A stretch of 64,000 bases of DNA from Aquimarina mycalae (GCF_029906345.1 NZ_JARYGY010000004.1:1-64000), one strand, 5' to 3'; counted from the first letter of the stretch, positions 8,849-17,715 are shown. Numbers and translations: made by a program. The notes: a model not told the origin generated them from the sequence alone.

Positions 8849-11242
8849 TTATTTATTATCCTTATACGTTTCTAACAAGTTCATTGTTGCCGTAATCAAG
8901 TCTTTAGTTTCTAATAATAACCCAAAATATAAGGTGGTATTCTTAGGACTACTTTCTTCTGTTCTGGTTCTTGCAACTTGCTTATCAATCTTCTCATTTA
9001 CCTTATTGAACAATTCTTGTTTTTCATTAAGAATAGCATCTATCTGATCAAAATCTCTATCACTAAATGCTCCTTTAATTTGTCCAAACAATTCATTCAA
9101 TTGTTCCTCGATTTCTTTAAGGTCTTTGATTTGATTAAATCGAAGTTTCTTATGATTGTTATTAACATGTTTATGACTAGCTTTAGAAATATATGCTAAT
9201 GATTGAGACATATCCTGTAAATACCCTAAGATATTGATATAAAAATTACTTGCACCCACACTGGATTCATCCAAATTCTTAATAAAATAAAAGATATTAT
9301 CTCTTAAATCTTCTACCTCTGCATCCAGTTTAGCAATTCCTTTTTTACTTTTCTTTAATGCAGCTAAATCGTACTTTATTAAACTCTCTATTGTACTTGT
9401 ATAGATCTTCGTTCCTCTATTTACAAAAGATTTGATATTATCTGCACTCTCTTCGATTACTCCTTGAACAGAGCTACTTTCAGAACTCTTAAGACTATCT
9501 TCTGCTTTATCTGCTTTTACCTTTTTTCTATAACTTATTGTGTTTCTTGCTAGGAGTAATACTGCTACAAGCAATAATACAGCTACCATTGGAGCACCAC
9601 CAAGGTTAATTAAAAATGCCACTGTTCCTGCTGCAATAAATGCACTGATTGCGGTCATAAACCATCCACCAATTACATTTAATACTCCAGCCACACGATA
9701 TACTGCACTTTCTGTTCCCCAAGCTCTATCTGCTAATGACGTACCCATAGCTACCATAAAAGTTACATAAGTTGTAGAAAGTGGTAATCCCATAGAGGTA
9801 GCAATAGAAATCAGAATTCCTGCAACCACAAGATTAACCGCAGCTCTTATCATATCAAATGCTGGCATCTCATAGGTCTTATCTTTTGGTAATTCTATTA
9901 CAGGCTTGGTGAATCTTTTTTCAATAAAATCCATTGCAGGTTTTGGTGTAATCGCAGCAAGTCCTTGCGATATCAATACCGTTCCTCTAACGACTCCTCT
10001 CGATAAAAAGTTAGGCTTAAAACGTTCTTTAGCTTCTCCTTCTCTGGAAAGATTGATTTCTGTATCAGCAACATATCTTGCTTTTTTAGAGAACCATAAG
10101 GTTAATACCATAATTGCTCCCGCTGCAAACAATAAGAATACTGGTGTTTCACTCTTCTTAGCTAAACCATCCATAGCAAACTCTGCTGCAGGAATACCAG
10201 AAGTTATCCAAGCTTCATAAGATTGCCATCCAGCAATCGGAACTCCAATAAAGTTTACTAAATCATTACCAGAAAATGCCAATGCCAATCCAAAAGTTCC
10301 AACGATAATAATTAGTTTATAAATATTTACCTTGAAGAAATTAATGATTACATAAGACAATACTGACCAGAATACGAAACCTGCAGCTACAATCTGGAAT
10401 ACATATGTTTCTAAGAATCCTCTTAGAGTCATTTTAATTGTACCTGCATCTCCATCTATTTTAAATAGATTTTTTTGATCTTTAGCCAATTCTTTTACTG
10501 TCTCATAAGAAGTGCCAAAATAATCTTTTGCAGCATCTAACAATCCTTCAGGACCTCCACTATATATAACATCAACAATCGCTTTAGCATAAGCAGTTCC
10601 TTTAATTCCTTTCATAAAAATGAAATACAACAATGCTGTTAAAGCAACACCTCCAAATAAAGCACCAACCCATTTGGCTTTCTTCTCAAAATTATATGAT
10701 AATAATAGACGAGTAACGAATTGGACAATGGCTCCTACCGAAAAGGCAATCACTACCGAGAGCAGAATACCACTGATAATTTTTTTCGCAGTCTTTGTAT
10801 TGATATAGTTCTCTAAGTCTGCAAAGGTTTGCCCTTGATCTGCACCTATTTTAATTAATGCAACACATACAGCGGCTCCTAAAAGATTAAATACAATAGA
10901 TACCGTTGTAGAAGTAGGCATACCCAAGGTATTAAAAAAGTCGAGGAGGAGTATATCAGTTATCATCACCGCCATAAAGATGATCATGATCTCATCAAAA
11001 TAAAACTCACCAGGATTAAATATCCCTTTTCGTGCTACTTCCATCAACCCACTTGAGAAAATAGCTCCTGCCGCGATACCAATACTGGCAACAATCATAA
11101 TTGTTCTAAAAGACACTGCTTTAGAACCAATCGCAGAATTCAAGAAGTTAACTGCATCATTACTAACTCCTACTACAAGATCCGCAATTGCTAAGACAGC
11201 AAGTGCAACCACCATTAATAAATAAATAGTATTCGTATCCAT
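8849..11242 (-). CDS. PiT-family inorganic phosphate transporter with PhoU-like C-terminal domain
   Basis: A 797-residue protein. Residues 1 to about 560 are a PiT-type permease with the duplicated signatures VVGVSNDAVNFLNSAIGS (about 23-40) and FSGNDLVNFIGVPIAG, and repeated GMPTSTT / GLPLSTTYV loops. After a serine-rich linker, about residues 588-797 form a helical PhoU/DUF47-like domain. Phosphate import is driven by a cation gradient; the tail may regulate import or signal to the kinase, as PhoU does elsewhere. It follows the porin gene by 80 bp, and candidate Pho-box units lie in that gap. PiT-PhoU fusions are known in Bacteroidetes. Confidence 0.9.
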   Translation of the reverse strand: MDTNTIYLLMVVALAVLAIADLVVGVSNDAVNFLNSAIGSKAVSFRTIMIVASIGIAAGAIFSSGLMEVARKGIFNPGEFYFDEIMIIFMAVMITDILLLDFFNTLGMPTSTTVSIVFNLLGAAVCVALIKIGADQGQTFADLENYINTKTAKKIISGILLSVVIAFSVGAIVQFVTRLLLSYNFEKKAKWVGALFGGVALTALLYFIFMKGIKGTAYAKAIVDVIYSGGPEGLLDAAKDYFGTSYETVKELAKDQKNLFKIDGDAGTIKMTLRGFLETYVFQIVAAGFVFWSVLSYVIINFFKVNIYKLIIIVGTFGLALAFSGNDLVNFIGVPIAGWQSYEAWITSGIPAAEFAMDGLAKKSETPVFLLFAAGAIMVLTLWFSKKARYVADTEINLSREGEAKERFKPNFLSRGVVRGTVLISQGLAAITPKPAMDFIEKRFTKPVIELPKDKTYEMPAFDMIRAAVNLVVAGILISIATSMGLPLSTTYVTFMVAMGTSLADRAWGTESAVYRVAGVLNVIGGWFMTAISAFIAAGTVAFLINLGGAPMVAVLLLVAVLLLARNTISYRKKVKADKAEDSLKSSESSSVQGVIEESADNIKSFVNRGTKIYTSTIESLIKYDLAALKKSKKGIAKLDAEVEDLRDNIFYFIKNLDESSVGASNFYINILGYLQDMSQSLAYISKASHKHVNNNHKKLRFNQIKDLKEIEEQLNELFGQIKGAFSDRDFDQIDAILNEKQELFNKVNEKIDKQVARTRTEESSPKNTTLYFGLLLETKDLITATMNLLETYKDNK

Positions 11243-11260
11243 TATTTTTTTGTTTTAAAG

Positions 11261-11268
11261 TGCAAATA
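11261..11268 (-). promoter_or_regulatory. Candidate -7 promoter element of the PiT gene
   Basis: On the minus strand this reads TATTTGCA, close to the Bacteroidetes -7 box (TAnnTTTG), about 20 bp before the start codon. A TTG about 19 nt upstream could serve as the -33 element. It lies just downstream of the candidate Pho-box units. Confidence 0.4.
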
Positions 11269-11290
11269 TTAAAATCAATTCCCAGTCCAA

Positions 11291-11323
11291 TGTTACCAAA
11301 CTGTTATGTATCTGTCTATTGTC
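11291..11323. promoter_or_regulatory. Candidate Pho box upstream of PiT
   Basis: Three adjacent 11-nt units on the plus strand: TGTTACCAAAC, TGTTATGTATC and TGTCTATTGTC. They lie 49-81 bp upstream of the PiT start, in the gap after the porin gene. Relative to PiT the units point backwards (TAACA in the gene's direction), as at the porin promoter. Binding by the neighbouring PhoB-like regulator is inferred. Confidence 0.55.
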
Positions 11324-12522
11324 TAGAAATGTATATCAAATTGTAATCTATACATTAATCCACTAGCTTCTCCTGCTTCTGTAGTATAACTAATATCTGA
11401 CTGAACTTTTAGATTATGTCCAGCAACATATTTAGAAATCCCTAAAGTATATTGTTGCTCTAAGTCTCTTCCAACTACAGCATCATAATTAAGATTCGTA
11501 TATCTTCCTGCAATTTCCCAATTATTTTTGAATAAATAACCAGCTTGCAGGTTTAAAGCATTTCCTACCTGAACAATATCTCCTGTAGGTGTTCCATCCT
11601 CTTCTACTGCAATAGCTTCATCTGCATCCCTATCTGCGAACTCTCCCATAAAAGAAAAGCCTTTATATTTAAACACTGCATCTACAAATATGGTAGAGAT
11701 ATTAGTCTCATAAAAACCTGTACTCGTAACCATATAGGATCCTTGGTTACTTCTATTTTTAACCGCATCAGCATTAAAATCATACGTTGCAGCAAGCATT
11801 AACTTAGGAGTTTGTTCTCTCTTAAGATCTCCTCCTTTATAATCTCCTTTACTTTGAAACTTTCCAAAAGGTAATAATTCTACTCTACCAGTATATTGAT
11901 GACCTCCTAAGTTTCCAGAAGTTATATTTCTTCCTTCACCTTGTGAAATTGCAAATGCTTCTCTAACAAGAAATTTTTCAGACAGTTTAAAATGATGTCT
12001 TAATTGTAATCCCATATCACGATCAATATTAAATCTACTGTTTAATCTTGAACGATCTACTAATTGTAAATTTGCAGAAGAAATAACACGCTCTACGTTA
12101 CCAGGAAGCTTAGTTTGTCCTGCCCAAAGCGTAAAGTTTTTATAAAAATTCCACTTGATAACTGCATCAAGAATATATCGAGGAGCATTATTAGTAAATT
12201 CTGAAGCTCCAGATATATCTCTGTTAGATAAACCAAGTTCTATTTTATATTTAAGTTTTGGACTATAGGCAAAACCATCAAACTTTAAACGTGCTCTTCT
12301 TACTAAAAATGAAGTTTCGGGTTTGCTATAGTCTCCATCATTGATACCCCATTCTGATGTACCAAGTAATTGGAATCTTGTTGCAAATCTCATGCTCCAA
12401 GAGCTATCTTTAGCAATTACATTAAGAATGCCTTTTCCGAATTTTGTTTCAGTAGTTTCTTGGGCATTTGTATAACAAAGCGTAAAAAAGAATAACGCTA
12501 CAAGAGTAATCTTTAATTTCAT
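11323..12522 (-). CDS. Phosphate-selective porin O/P family protein
   Basis: A 399-residue outer-membrane protein with a signal peptide (1-20, ending CYTNAQ). The mature part shows porin O/P features: WSMRFATRFQLLG near the start, FLVRRARLKFDGFAYSPKLKYKIELG, LRHHFKLSEKFLVREAFAISQGEG and a final strand ending LQFDIHF. It should form a barrel letting anions such as phosphate into the periplasm, supplying the PiT transporter encoded just downstream. Its upstream region carries the clearest phased TGTTA repeats. Selectivity for phosphate is inferred from family and context. Confidence 0.85.
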   Translation of the reverse strand: MKLKITLVALFFFTLCYTNAQETTETKFGKGILNVIAKDSSWSMRFATRFQLLGTSEWGINDGDYSKPETSFLVRRARLKFDGFAYSPKLKYKIELGLSNRDISGASEFTNNAPRYILDAVIKWNFYKNFTLWAGQTKLPGNVERVISSANLQLVDRSRLNSRFNIDRDMGLQLRHHFKLSEKFLVREAFAISQGEGRNITSGNLGGHQYTGRVELLPFGKFQSKGDYKGGDLKREQTPKLMLAATYDFNADAVKNRSNQGSYMVTSTGFYETNISTIFVDAVFKYKGFSFMGEFADRDADEAIAVEEDGTPTGDIVQVGNALNLQAGYLFKNNWEIAGRYTNLNYDAVVGRDLEQQYTLGISKYVAGHNLKVQSDISYTTEAGEASGLMYRLQFDIHF

Positions 12523-12546
12523 AATTCAGTATTAATTTTTGTCGCT

Positions 12547-12556
12547 GCAAAGAACC
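12547..12556 (-). promoter_or_regulatory. Candidate -7 promoter element of the porin gene
   Basis: On the minus strand this reads GGTTCTTTGC, sharing the TTTGC core of Bacteroidetes -7 boxes, 25-34 bp before the porin start. It matches the TAnnTTTG consensus poorly in the first positions, which fits an activator-dependent promoter. Confidence 0.35.
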
Positions 12557-12564
12557 AATACCAA

Positions 12565-12597
12565 TGTTAAGTTAGTGTTAACTTAATGTTTTATAAT
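12565..12597. promoter_or_regulatory. Candidate Pho box upstream of the porin
   Basis: Three contiguous 11-nt units on the plus strand, TGTTAAGTTAG, TGTTAACTTAA and TGTTTTATAAT, begin at 12565, 12576 and 12587. They lie 43-75 bp upstream of the porin start, just upstream of the TTTGC element. The first two units match at 9 of 11 positions. Confidence 0.6.
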
Positions 12598-12641
12598 GAT
12601 TATTTTAAAAAGACCTTTTTTTTGAGTACTTATGCAAGGGC

Positions 12642-12670
12642 AAAAAAAGGCTGATCTATTAAGATCAGCC
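12642..12670 (-). terminator. Rho-independent terminator, minus strand
   Basis: A 9-bp GC-containing stem (12649-12657 with 12662-12670, loop ATTA) with a seven-base A-tract on its plus-strand left side, which gives a U-tract in minus-strand RNA. It lies about 140 bp past the stop of the chromate-transporter gene and probably ends that transcript. Confidence 0.7.
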
Positions 12671-12738
12671 CATGTATTTCAAAAATCTAAAGTCGACAAA
12701 AACTAATACGATTTTTTGAAATTACAGTATGTCTTGCG

Positions 12739-12771
12739 ACTCGCCAAAAATATTTTTTTTGGCGAGTTTTT
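12739..12771 (+). terminator. Hairpin with plus-strand T-tract, possible terminator of an unannotated RNA
   Basis: The stem ACTCGCCAAAAA pairs with TTTTTTGGCGAGT across a short loop and is followed on the plus strand by TTTT. No plus-strand gene lies upstream within this intergenic region, so it may terminate a small RNA or only be a structured 3' UTR of the minus-strand gene. Confidence 0.35.
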
Positions 12772-12808
12772 ATGTTACCTCAACTTTAAGCTATTGTTAA
12801 AAATGTTT

Positions 12809-13909
12809 TTAGATCAAGTGTAACAAATACCCTAAAACAGCACCTCCAAGTACAATATACATTACATTTATTTTTTTAAGTCCAAAAATTAGGACACAAC
12901 TTATAAGTGCAATAAGTACTGATCTCCAACCTACTAATGTATCTACACTCATTGCGTATAACACAGATAACATTATAGCTACTGCCGCAATATTAACTGA
13001 ATCTAAGAAATAACTTAACACTTTAGATTTTCTCATTTTGGGAATAAGAGGATTGAGTAATAATACAAAAAGAAAAGAAGGAAGAAAGATTCCTATTGTT
13101 GCAGCAAGTGCACCCCAAAACCCTCCTAATTGGTATCCTATAAAAGTTGCTGTAGATAATACTGGACCAGGTGTAAATTGACCAACAGCAATAGCATCTA
13201 TTAATTCTGGCCTTGTTAGCCATCCTTTGGTTACTAGTTCTGCATCAAGATAAGCAAACAATACATAACCACTACCATATAATATAGCACCAACCTTAAG
13301 AAAAGTCCAAAACACCTTAAACGATGACAGTTTAATAAGAGAAGCTGATGATATGTTTAAAAGAAAGAAAGGAGCGATAGATTTTGTAGTAATAAATTTG
13401 GATTTAGAACAGAAATATATAACCCCTAATACTCCAGCACTCAACAATGCCATAACCTCATTTACACCCAATAAACTAATAATCAAAACTAAAGCACCAA
13501 TAATACCAATCTCCCAACTCTTTAAAGCTTTTTTACCCAACTTTAAAATAGCTGAAGCAATAATTGCCAATACAGCAGGTTTAATCCCTAGAATAAAAGG
13601 AGATACTTCTGGCAATTGACCATATGAAGTATAAAACCATGCTAAAACTCCAGTAATAATCACGGCGGGGAAAACAAAACAGATTCCAGCAACAAACAAG
13701 CCTGCAATTCCTGCGCGCTCATGACCACAATGCATGGTCATCTCGGTAGAATTCGGCCCAGGAATAAGATTCGTAGCTCCAATAAGATCTAAAAAATACT
13801 GTCGATCCATCCATTTTCTCTTATGAACTACCTCTTCTTCCATCATAGCTATATGAGCAGCTGGCCCGCCAAAAGCAAAGCAACCCAACTTAAAAAAAAC
13901 TGTAGTCAC
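12809..13909 (-). CDS. chrA: Chromate transporter family protein (ChrA), N-terminus possibly frame-broken
   Basis: A 366-residue inner-membrane protein with two homologous CHR domains: FFKLGCFAFGGPAAHIAMM with NLIPGPNSTEMTM in the first half, and GAILYGSGYV with AVGQFTPGPVLSTATFIGY in the second. Family members export chromate or related oxyanions. The open frame begins with GTG at 13909. Just upstream an ATG (ATG AGT, then seven A) opens a different frame that stops after eight codons; one more A would join it in frame and give the more usual N-terminus MSKKKKLIEV. The length is a little short at the N-terminus for that reason. Confidence 0.82.
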   Translation of the reverse strand: MTTVFFKLGCFAFGGPAAHIAMMEEEVVHKRKWMDRQYFLDLIGATNLIPGPNSTEMTMHCGHERAGIAGLFVAGICFVFPAVIITGVLAWFYTSYGQLPEVSPFILGIKPAVLAIIASAILKLGKKALKSWEIGIIGALVLIISLLGVNEVMALLSAGVLGVIYFCSKSKFITTKSIAPFFLLNISSASLIKLSSFKVFWTFLKVGAILYGSGYVLFAYLDAELVTKGWLTRPELIDAIAVGQFTPGPVLSTATFIGYQLGGFWGALAATIGIFLPSFLFVLLLNPLIPKMRKSKVLSYFLDSVNIAAVAIMLSVLYAMSVDTLVGWRSVLIALISCVLIFGLKKINVMYIVLGGAVLGYLLHLI

Positions 13910-14103
13910 TTCTATAAGTTTCTTTTTTTACTCATGTATATAACATTCTTGTATTAACCTTCTCTCTATAATTAAGTGGTCAAAAATATAAATATTACTG
14001 ACAATTAATTCTCAAATTAAAGACGATTTACACTTAAAAAATATCTTTTCACAACTTCTTTGTCAAAATCAAACTACTTAAGATCAGTGTTTTAAATAAT
14101 TAA

Positions 14104-14147
14104 TGTTAACTTAATGTTATGTATATGTTGCATAAATGTAAAATAAA
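14104..14147 (+). promoter_or_regulatory. Candidate Pho box, four phased units
   Basis: Four consecutive 11-nt units: TGTTAACTTAA, TGTTATGTATA, TGTTGCATAAA and TGTAAAATAAA, at 14104, 14115, 14126 and 14137. They end 57 bp before the MORN-protein start and point towards it; the divergent ChrA gene starts about 195 bp away on the other side. A TACTTTTA element just downstream (about 14151) could be the -7 box. Confidence 0.55.
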
Positions 14148-14204
14148 TATTACTTTTATAGTATTAAGTCGACATCCTCAAATAACAGTAAATAATTAAA
14201 GAAC

Positions 14205-14564
14205 ATGAAAAAGATACTTTTAGCAATTGCCATAGTATTTTCTGCAACTATGACAGCTCAGGATGTAAAACCTACTTTTGAAAAACAAGGAGATGTAATA
14301 AAAGGAACTTTCTTTTATGATAATGGAGAAATTCGTCAACAAGGTTTTTATAAAGATGGTAAATTACATGGAGAATGGAAAGCATATAATGCAACAGGTA
14401 AAAAAATAGCCATGGGACAATATCATAACGGAGTAAAAACTGGAAAGTGGTTTTTTTGGAACGATAATAAGTTATCAGAAGTAAACTATTCTGATAATCA
14501 AATTGCAGATGTTACTACCTGGTCAGATAAAAATAATGTGGTAGTTAATTTAAATAGAAATTAA
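14205..14564 (+). CDS. Secreted MORN-repeat (YwqK-like) protein
   Basis: A 119-residue protein with a signal peptide (about 1-18, ending MTAQ). The rest consists of about three MORN-type repeats with the G-x-(Y/F)-x-x-G-K-x-x-G-x-W pattern: GFYKDGKLHGEWKAY, GQYHNGVKTGKWFFW, then a weaker one. Such small repeat proteins are common in Bacteroidetes and have no established enzymatic role. The upstream phased TGTTA units suggest control by the PhoB-like regulator. A strong terminator follows. Confidence 0.75.
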   Translation: MKKILLAIAIVFSATMTAQDVKPTFEKQGDVIKGTFFYDNGEIRQQGFYKDGKLHGEWKAYNATGKKIAMGQYHNGVKTGKWFFWNDNKLSEVNYSDNQIADVTTWSDKNNVVVNLNRN

Positions 14565-14588
14565 ATTTAACACTATAAATGTATTATC

Positions 14589-14618
14589 AAAGCGTTCATT
14601 AAATGAACGCTTTTTTAT
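14589..14618 (+). terminator. Rho-independent terminator after the MORN gene
   Basis: An 11-bp stem (14589-14599 with 14603-14613, loop TAA) containing GCGTTCAT, followed by a T-tract, 25 bp after the stop codon. Confidence 0.85.
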
Positions 14619-14907
14619 TTTATCAAAACTTATTTTAGATTTCTATTGTCATCTAAGAATTATTTTATTCTTACAAAAACACTTCAATTTTCCTGATTTA
14701 ATATTTAGGTAATATTCTAAAAAAAGCAGGATATCTCTTTATAATCAATATGTTTCTTCATTTAAGGTCAAAAAAAACTCTTCCTGAAAAGAATTCAACC
14801 GTAAATAACTTAACAATTAAGAAACATTATAATCACTCTTATTTAATTTTTCAATAACGCACAGGTAACAATAGCTATCGTTATTTGCACCGAATTTAGA
14901 ATACGTT
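14619..14907. other. AT-rich intergenic region, upstream of the first receptor
   Basis: No open reading frame or RNA gene is visible. It contains a two-unit candidate Pho box at 14805-14826 and, just before the receptor start, the leader TTATTTGCACC...GAATTTAGAATACG, which is closely similar to the leader before the second receptor gene. Confidence 0.5.
14805..14826. promoter_or_regulatory. Weak candidate Pho box upstream of the first TonB-dependent receptor
   Basis: On the minus strand two adjacent 11-nt units read TGTTTCTTAAT and TGTTAAGTTAT; the second differs by one base from the first unit at the porin promoter. They lie 82-103 bp upstream of the receptor start, in the same relative orientation as at the porin and PiT. 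Only two units, so chance is possible in AT-rich DNA. Confidence 0.35.
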
Positions 14908-17715
14908 ATGAGAAAAATTGTAATTCTCTGTGCACTATTCGTTGTTGGAATAGTTAGTGCGCAGGAAACTGGCTCAATAGCTGGTACTTTGCTTGATAAA
15001 GAAGCAAATAATCAACCTTTACCCTTTGCTAATGTATTAATCAAAGGAACTACTAAAGGAACAACTACTGATTTTGATGGGTTATACACTATCGAAAACT
15101 TAGAACCAGGAACTTATACTGTAGAGTTTAGTTTTGTAGGATATGAAACTTTAGACAAAGAAGCAGTAGTAGTTGCTAATCAAACCACCACTATAAATAC
15201 AGCTTTAGGAGCAAGTGCTGCTGCATTAGATGAGGTTATTATTAAGACTACAGTCAAAAAAGAATCCGAAGCTGCCATTCTACTTGAGCAGAAAAACGCT
15301 GTCACTATTCAGCAAAAGATTGGTGCACAAGAACTTTCTAAAAAAGGAGTAAGTGATGTAGCAACTGGTTTGACCAAAGCTACTGGTATTTCTAAACAAA
15401 GTGACAAATTATATGTTCGTGGTTTGGGAGATCGTTACAATAATGCATACCTTAATGGGTTGCCGATTCCTTCTTTAAATCCAAAATTAAAATTAATTGA
15501 TTTAGGGATTTTCCCAACAGATATTGTAGAAAACTTAGGGATTTTTAAAACATATTCTCCCAATATCTATGGTGATTTTGCTGGAGCAAGTGTAAATATT
15601 GATACAAAGGATCGTCCAGGAAAAGGATTTTTAGAGATCGGTTTCAGTTCTGGAGTAAACACCAATGCTATTGCAAATGACTTCTTTTTATTAAATGGAG
15701 GTCAGTATGACCAATGGGGTATTGACGACGGATCTAGAAGAGTTCCTGTCTTTTTAGATATTCCTAATTACAATTATAACAGTACAGAGATTGATTATTT
15801 TCCTTTTGACACATCTTTTAATCCACAAAAAAGATTTAATGGTCCAGATGGTGGACTTAGTATTACGGGAGGAAAGACTTTTACGTTTGGAGAAGATAAT
15901 CCCCACAAAATAGATTTTCTTTTTACAGGATCATTTAGCCAAGGCCATGAGACAGCATTAGATGGCGTAGAAGCTGCCTATAACTCACAAGGAGAATCAA
16001 CTGTTGGGATTGGCTTTTTTGAAGATGTAGATCGTTATAGATATAAAACTAACACCACAGTACTTAGTAGTTTAGGATATCGTTGGAATAGTAATAACAA
16101 GATTCTTTCTACGACTTTATACGTAAATGATACACAAGATGAATTGAGGGAATTAAGAGGGAGAAGTAGCGAAGATACTGATGTATTTATTAGAATCAGA
16201 AGAGGTACTTATGAGCAGAACAACTTGTTTACACAACAACTTACTGGAGACCATAAGTTTAATGAAGGTAAATATTCTCTAGGTTGGGGAGTTGCTTATA
16301 ATAAAGCACAAGGTTTGATTCCAGACAGACGTCAATTAATTTTTACAGAAGCTTCTAACGGAAATCTAATTCTTGGTGATGCAACTAGTCCAGATTTTGC
16401 AAATAACCAACGTTTCTATCAAGAATTAAACGAAAATGACTATTCCCTCAACATAGATTTCGACATTAACTTTGGCAAAGATGAAGATGACAACTTCAAA
16501 AACAAAGTTACTATCGGTACGTTCTTTAGAAGTAAAGACAGAGAGTTTGAAGCAAATCAGTTAAACTACAATCTAAACAATCTTAATAATCTTAATGTTG
16601 ATTTTAACAATCCTGATGCGTTACTAAATGAAGAAAACTTTCTTGCTGGGGAGTATATCGTATTAGAAAACTTAAATTCTACTCGTATTTACGAGGCTGA
16701 CTTTACTAACTTCGGAGGATATGCTAATCTTCAATATGCACTGGGAGAAAAATTAATTTTTAATGGAGGTATAAGGGCAGAAATATTTGAGCAAAACATT
16801 TTCTTTAGACTTCAGCAAGATTTAGAAACCAGTCCTTTTAGAAATAGTGTATTAGAGGAAACGTTTATTTTACCTAGTATTAGCTTGAAATATTCACTAA
16901 ATGAAAAATCTAATCTAAGATTTGCAGCTAGTAAGACAGTTACTCTACCGAAATTCACTGAGGTAGCTCCTTTCTTAGATGAAGATGTAACAGAAGCTAC
17001 TGTAGGTAACCCACAGTTAAAGAACTCGGATAACTATAATGCCGATATTAAATGGGAATATTTTCCAGAGCAATCAGGAGAATTATTAAGTGCTACGATA
17101 TTCGGTAAGTATATAGATAAGCCTATTGAAAAAATAGGTCTAGCTTCTGCATCCAACTTTAACTCCTTTGGAAACACCTCTAGTGCTACTGTGTTTGGTT
17201 TAGAGCTAGAATACAGGAAGAACCTTGGAAACCTTTTTAAATTAGAAGAAACAGCTTGGAACGATCTTAATTTTGGAGTGAATACTACAATTATGTATTC
17301 TAAAGTAAAAATAGATGAAGATCTTCAGATCAATGGAGTAAACATTGCTCCTACTAATAACGAACGTCAACTACAAGGAGCATCTCCATTCTTAATAAAT
17401 GCAGATATAGCATATAGCAAAGAGATAAACAACCATAAAATTACTTCGGCATTAGATTTCAACATTTTCGGAGATAGAATATATGCTGCTGGAAGTAATG
17501 GTCGAGGAGACATCTTCGAAAAAGGATACGGAACTTTGAATTTTAACTTTAAAGATCAAATCGGGAAACATATAGAAATCAGCTTTAAAGCTAAAAATTT
17601 ATTGAATCCTTCTATATCAAGATTTCAGGATCAGGAAAATTTAAACCAAGATTTGACAACTTATAGATTTGACAACGGTATCAACTTTAGTCTTGGAGTA
17701 ACATTTAAACTTTAA
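14908..17715 (+). CDS. TonB-dependent receptor with carboxypeptidase-regulatory-like N-terminus
   Basis: A 935-residue outer-membrane receptor. A signal peptide (1-18) is followed by a CarboxypepD_reg-like beta-sandwich (GSIAGTLLDKEANNQPLPFANVLI, about 22-110), a plug domain (about 125-240, with KLYVRGLGDRYNNAYLNGLPIPS) and a 22-strand barrel ending FSLGVTFKL. It imports a substrate using TonB energy. No SusD gene follows; instead a beta-helix lipoprotein gene starts 28 bp downstream, so the pair is not a glycan SusCD system. Substrate unknown; the phosphate context makes a phosphorus source possible. It is a paralogue of the receptor at 20016. Confidence 0.9.
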   Translation: MRKIVILCALFVVGIVSAQETGSIAGTLLDKEANNQPLPFANVLIKGTTKGTTTDFDGLYTIENLEPGTYTVEFSFVGYETLDKEAVVVANQTTTINTALGASAAALDEVIIKTTVKKESEAAILLEQKNAVTIQQKIGAQELSKKGVSDVATGLTKATGISKQSDKLYVRGLGDRYNNAYLNGLPIPSLNPKLKLIDLGIFPTDIVENLGIFKTYSPNIYGDFAGASVNIDTKDRPGKGFLEIGFSSGVNTNAIANDFFLLNGGQYDQWGIDDGSRRVPVFLDIPNYNYNSTEIDYFPFDTSFNPQKRFNGPDGGLSITGGKTFTFGEDNPHKIDFLFTGSFSQGHETALDGVEAAYNSQGESTVGIGFFEDVDRYRYKTNTTVLSSLGYRWNSNNKILSTTLYVNDTQDELRELRGRSSEDTDVFIRIRRGTYEQNNLFTQQLTGDHKFNEGKYSLGWGVAYNKAQGLIPDRRQLIFTEASNGNLILGDATSPDFANNQRFYQELNENDYSLNIDFDINFGKDEDDNFKNKVTIGTFFRSKDREFEANQLNYNLNNLNNLNVDFNNPDALLNEENFLAGEYIVLENLNSTRIYEADFTNFGGYANLQYALGEKLIFNGGIRAEIFEQNIFFRLQQDLETSPFRNSVLEETFILPSISLKYSLNEKSNLRFAASKTVTLPKFTEVAPFLDEDVTEATVGNPQLKNSDNYNADIKWEYFPEQSGELLSATIFGKYIDKPIEKIGLASASNFNSFGNTSSATVFGLELEYRKNLGNLFKLEETAWNDLNFGVNTTIMYSKVKIDEDLQINGVNIAPTNNERQLQGASPFLINADIAYSKEINNHKITSALDFNIFGDRIYAAGSNGRGDIFEKGYGTLNFNFKDQIGKHIEISFKAKNLLNPSISRFQDQENLNQDLTTYRFDNGINFSLGVTFKL

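Noticed and set aside
9540..10808. Plus-strand open frames inside the PiT gene
   Set aside because: They are opposite-frame shadows of a well-supported transporter gene and look like no protein family.
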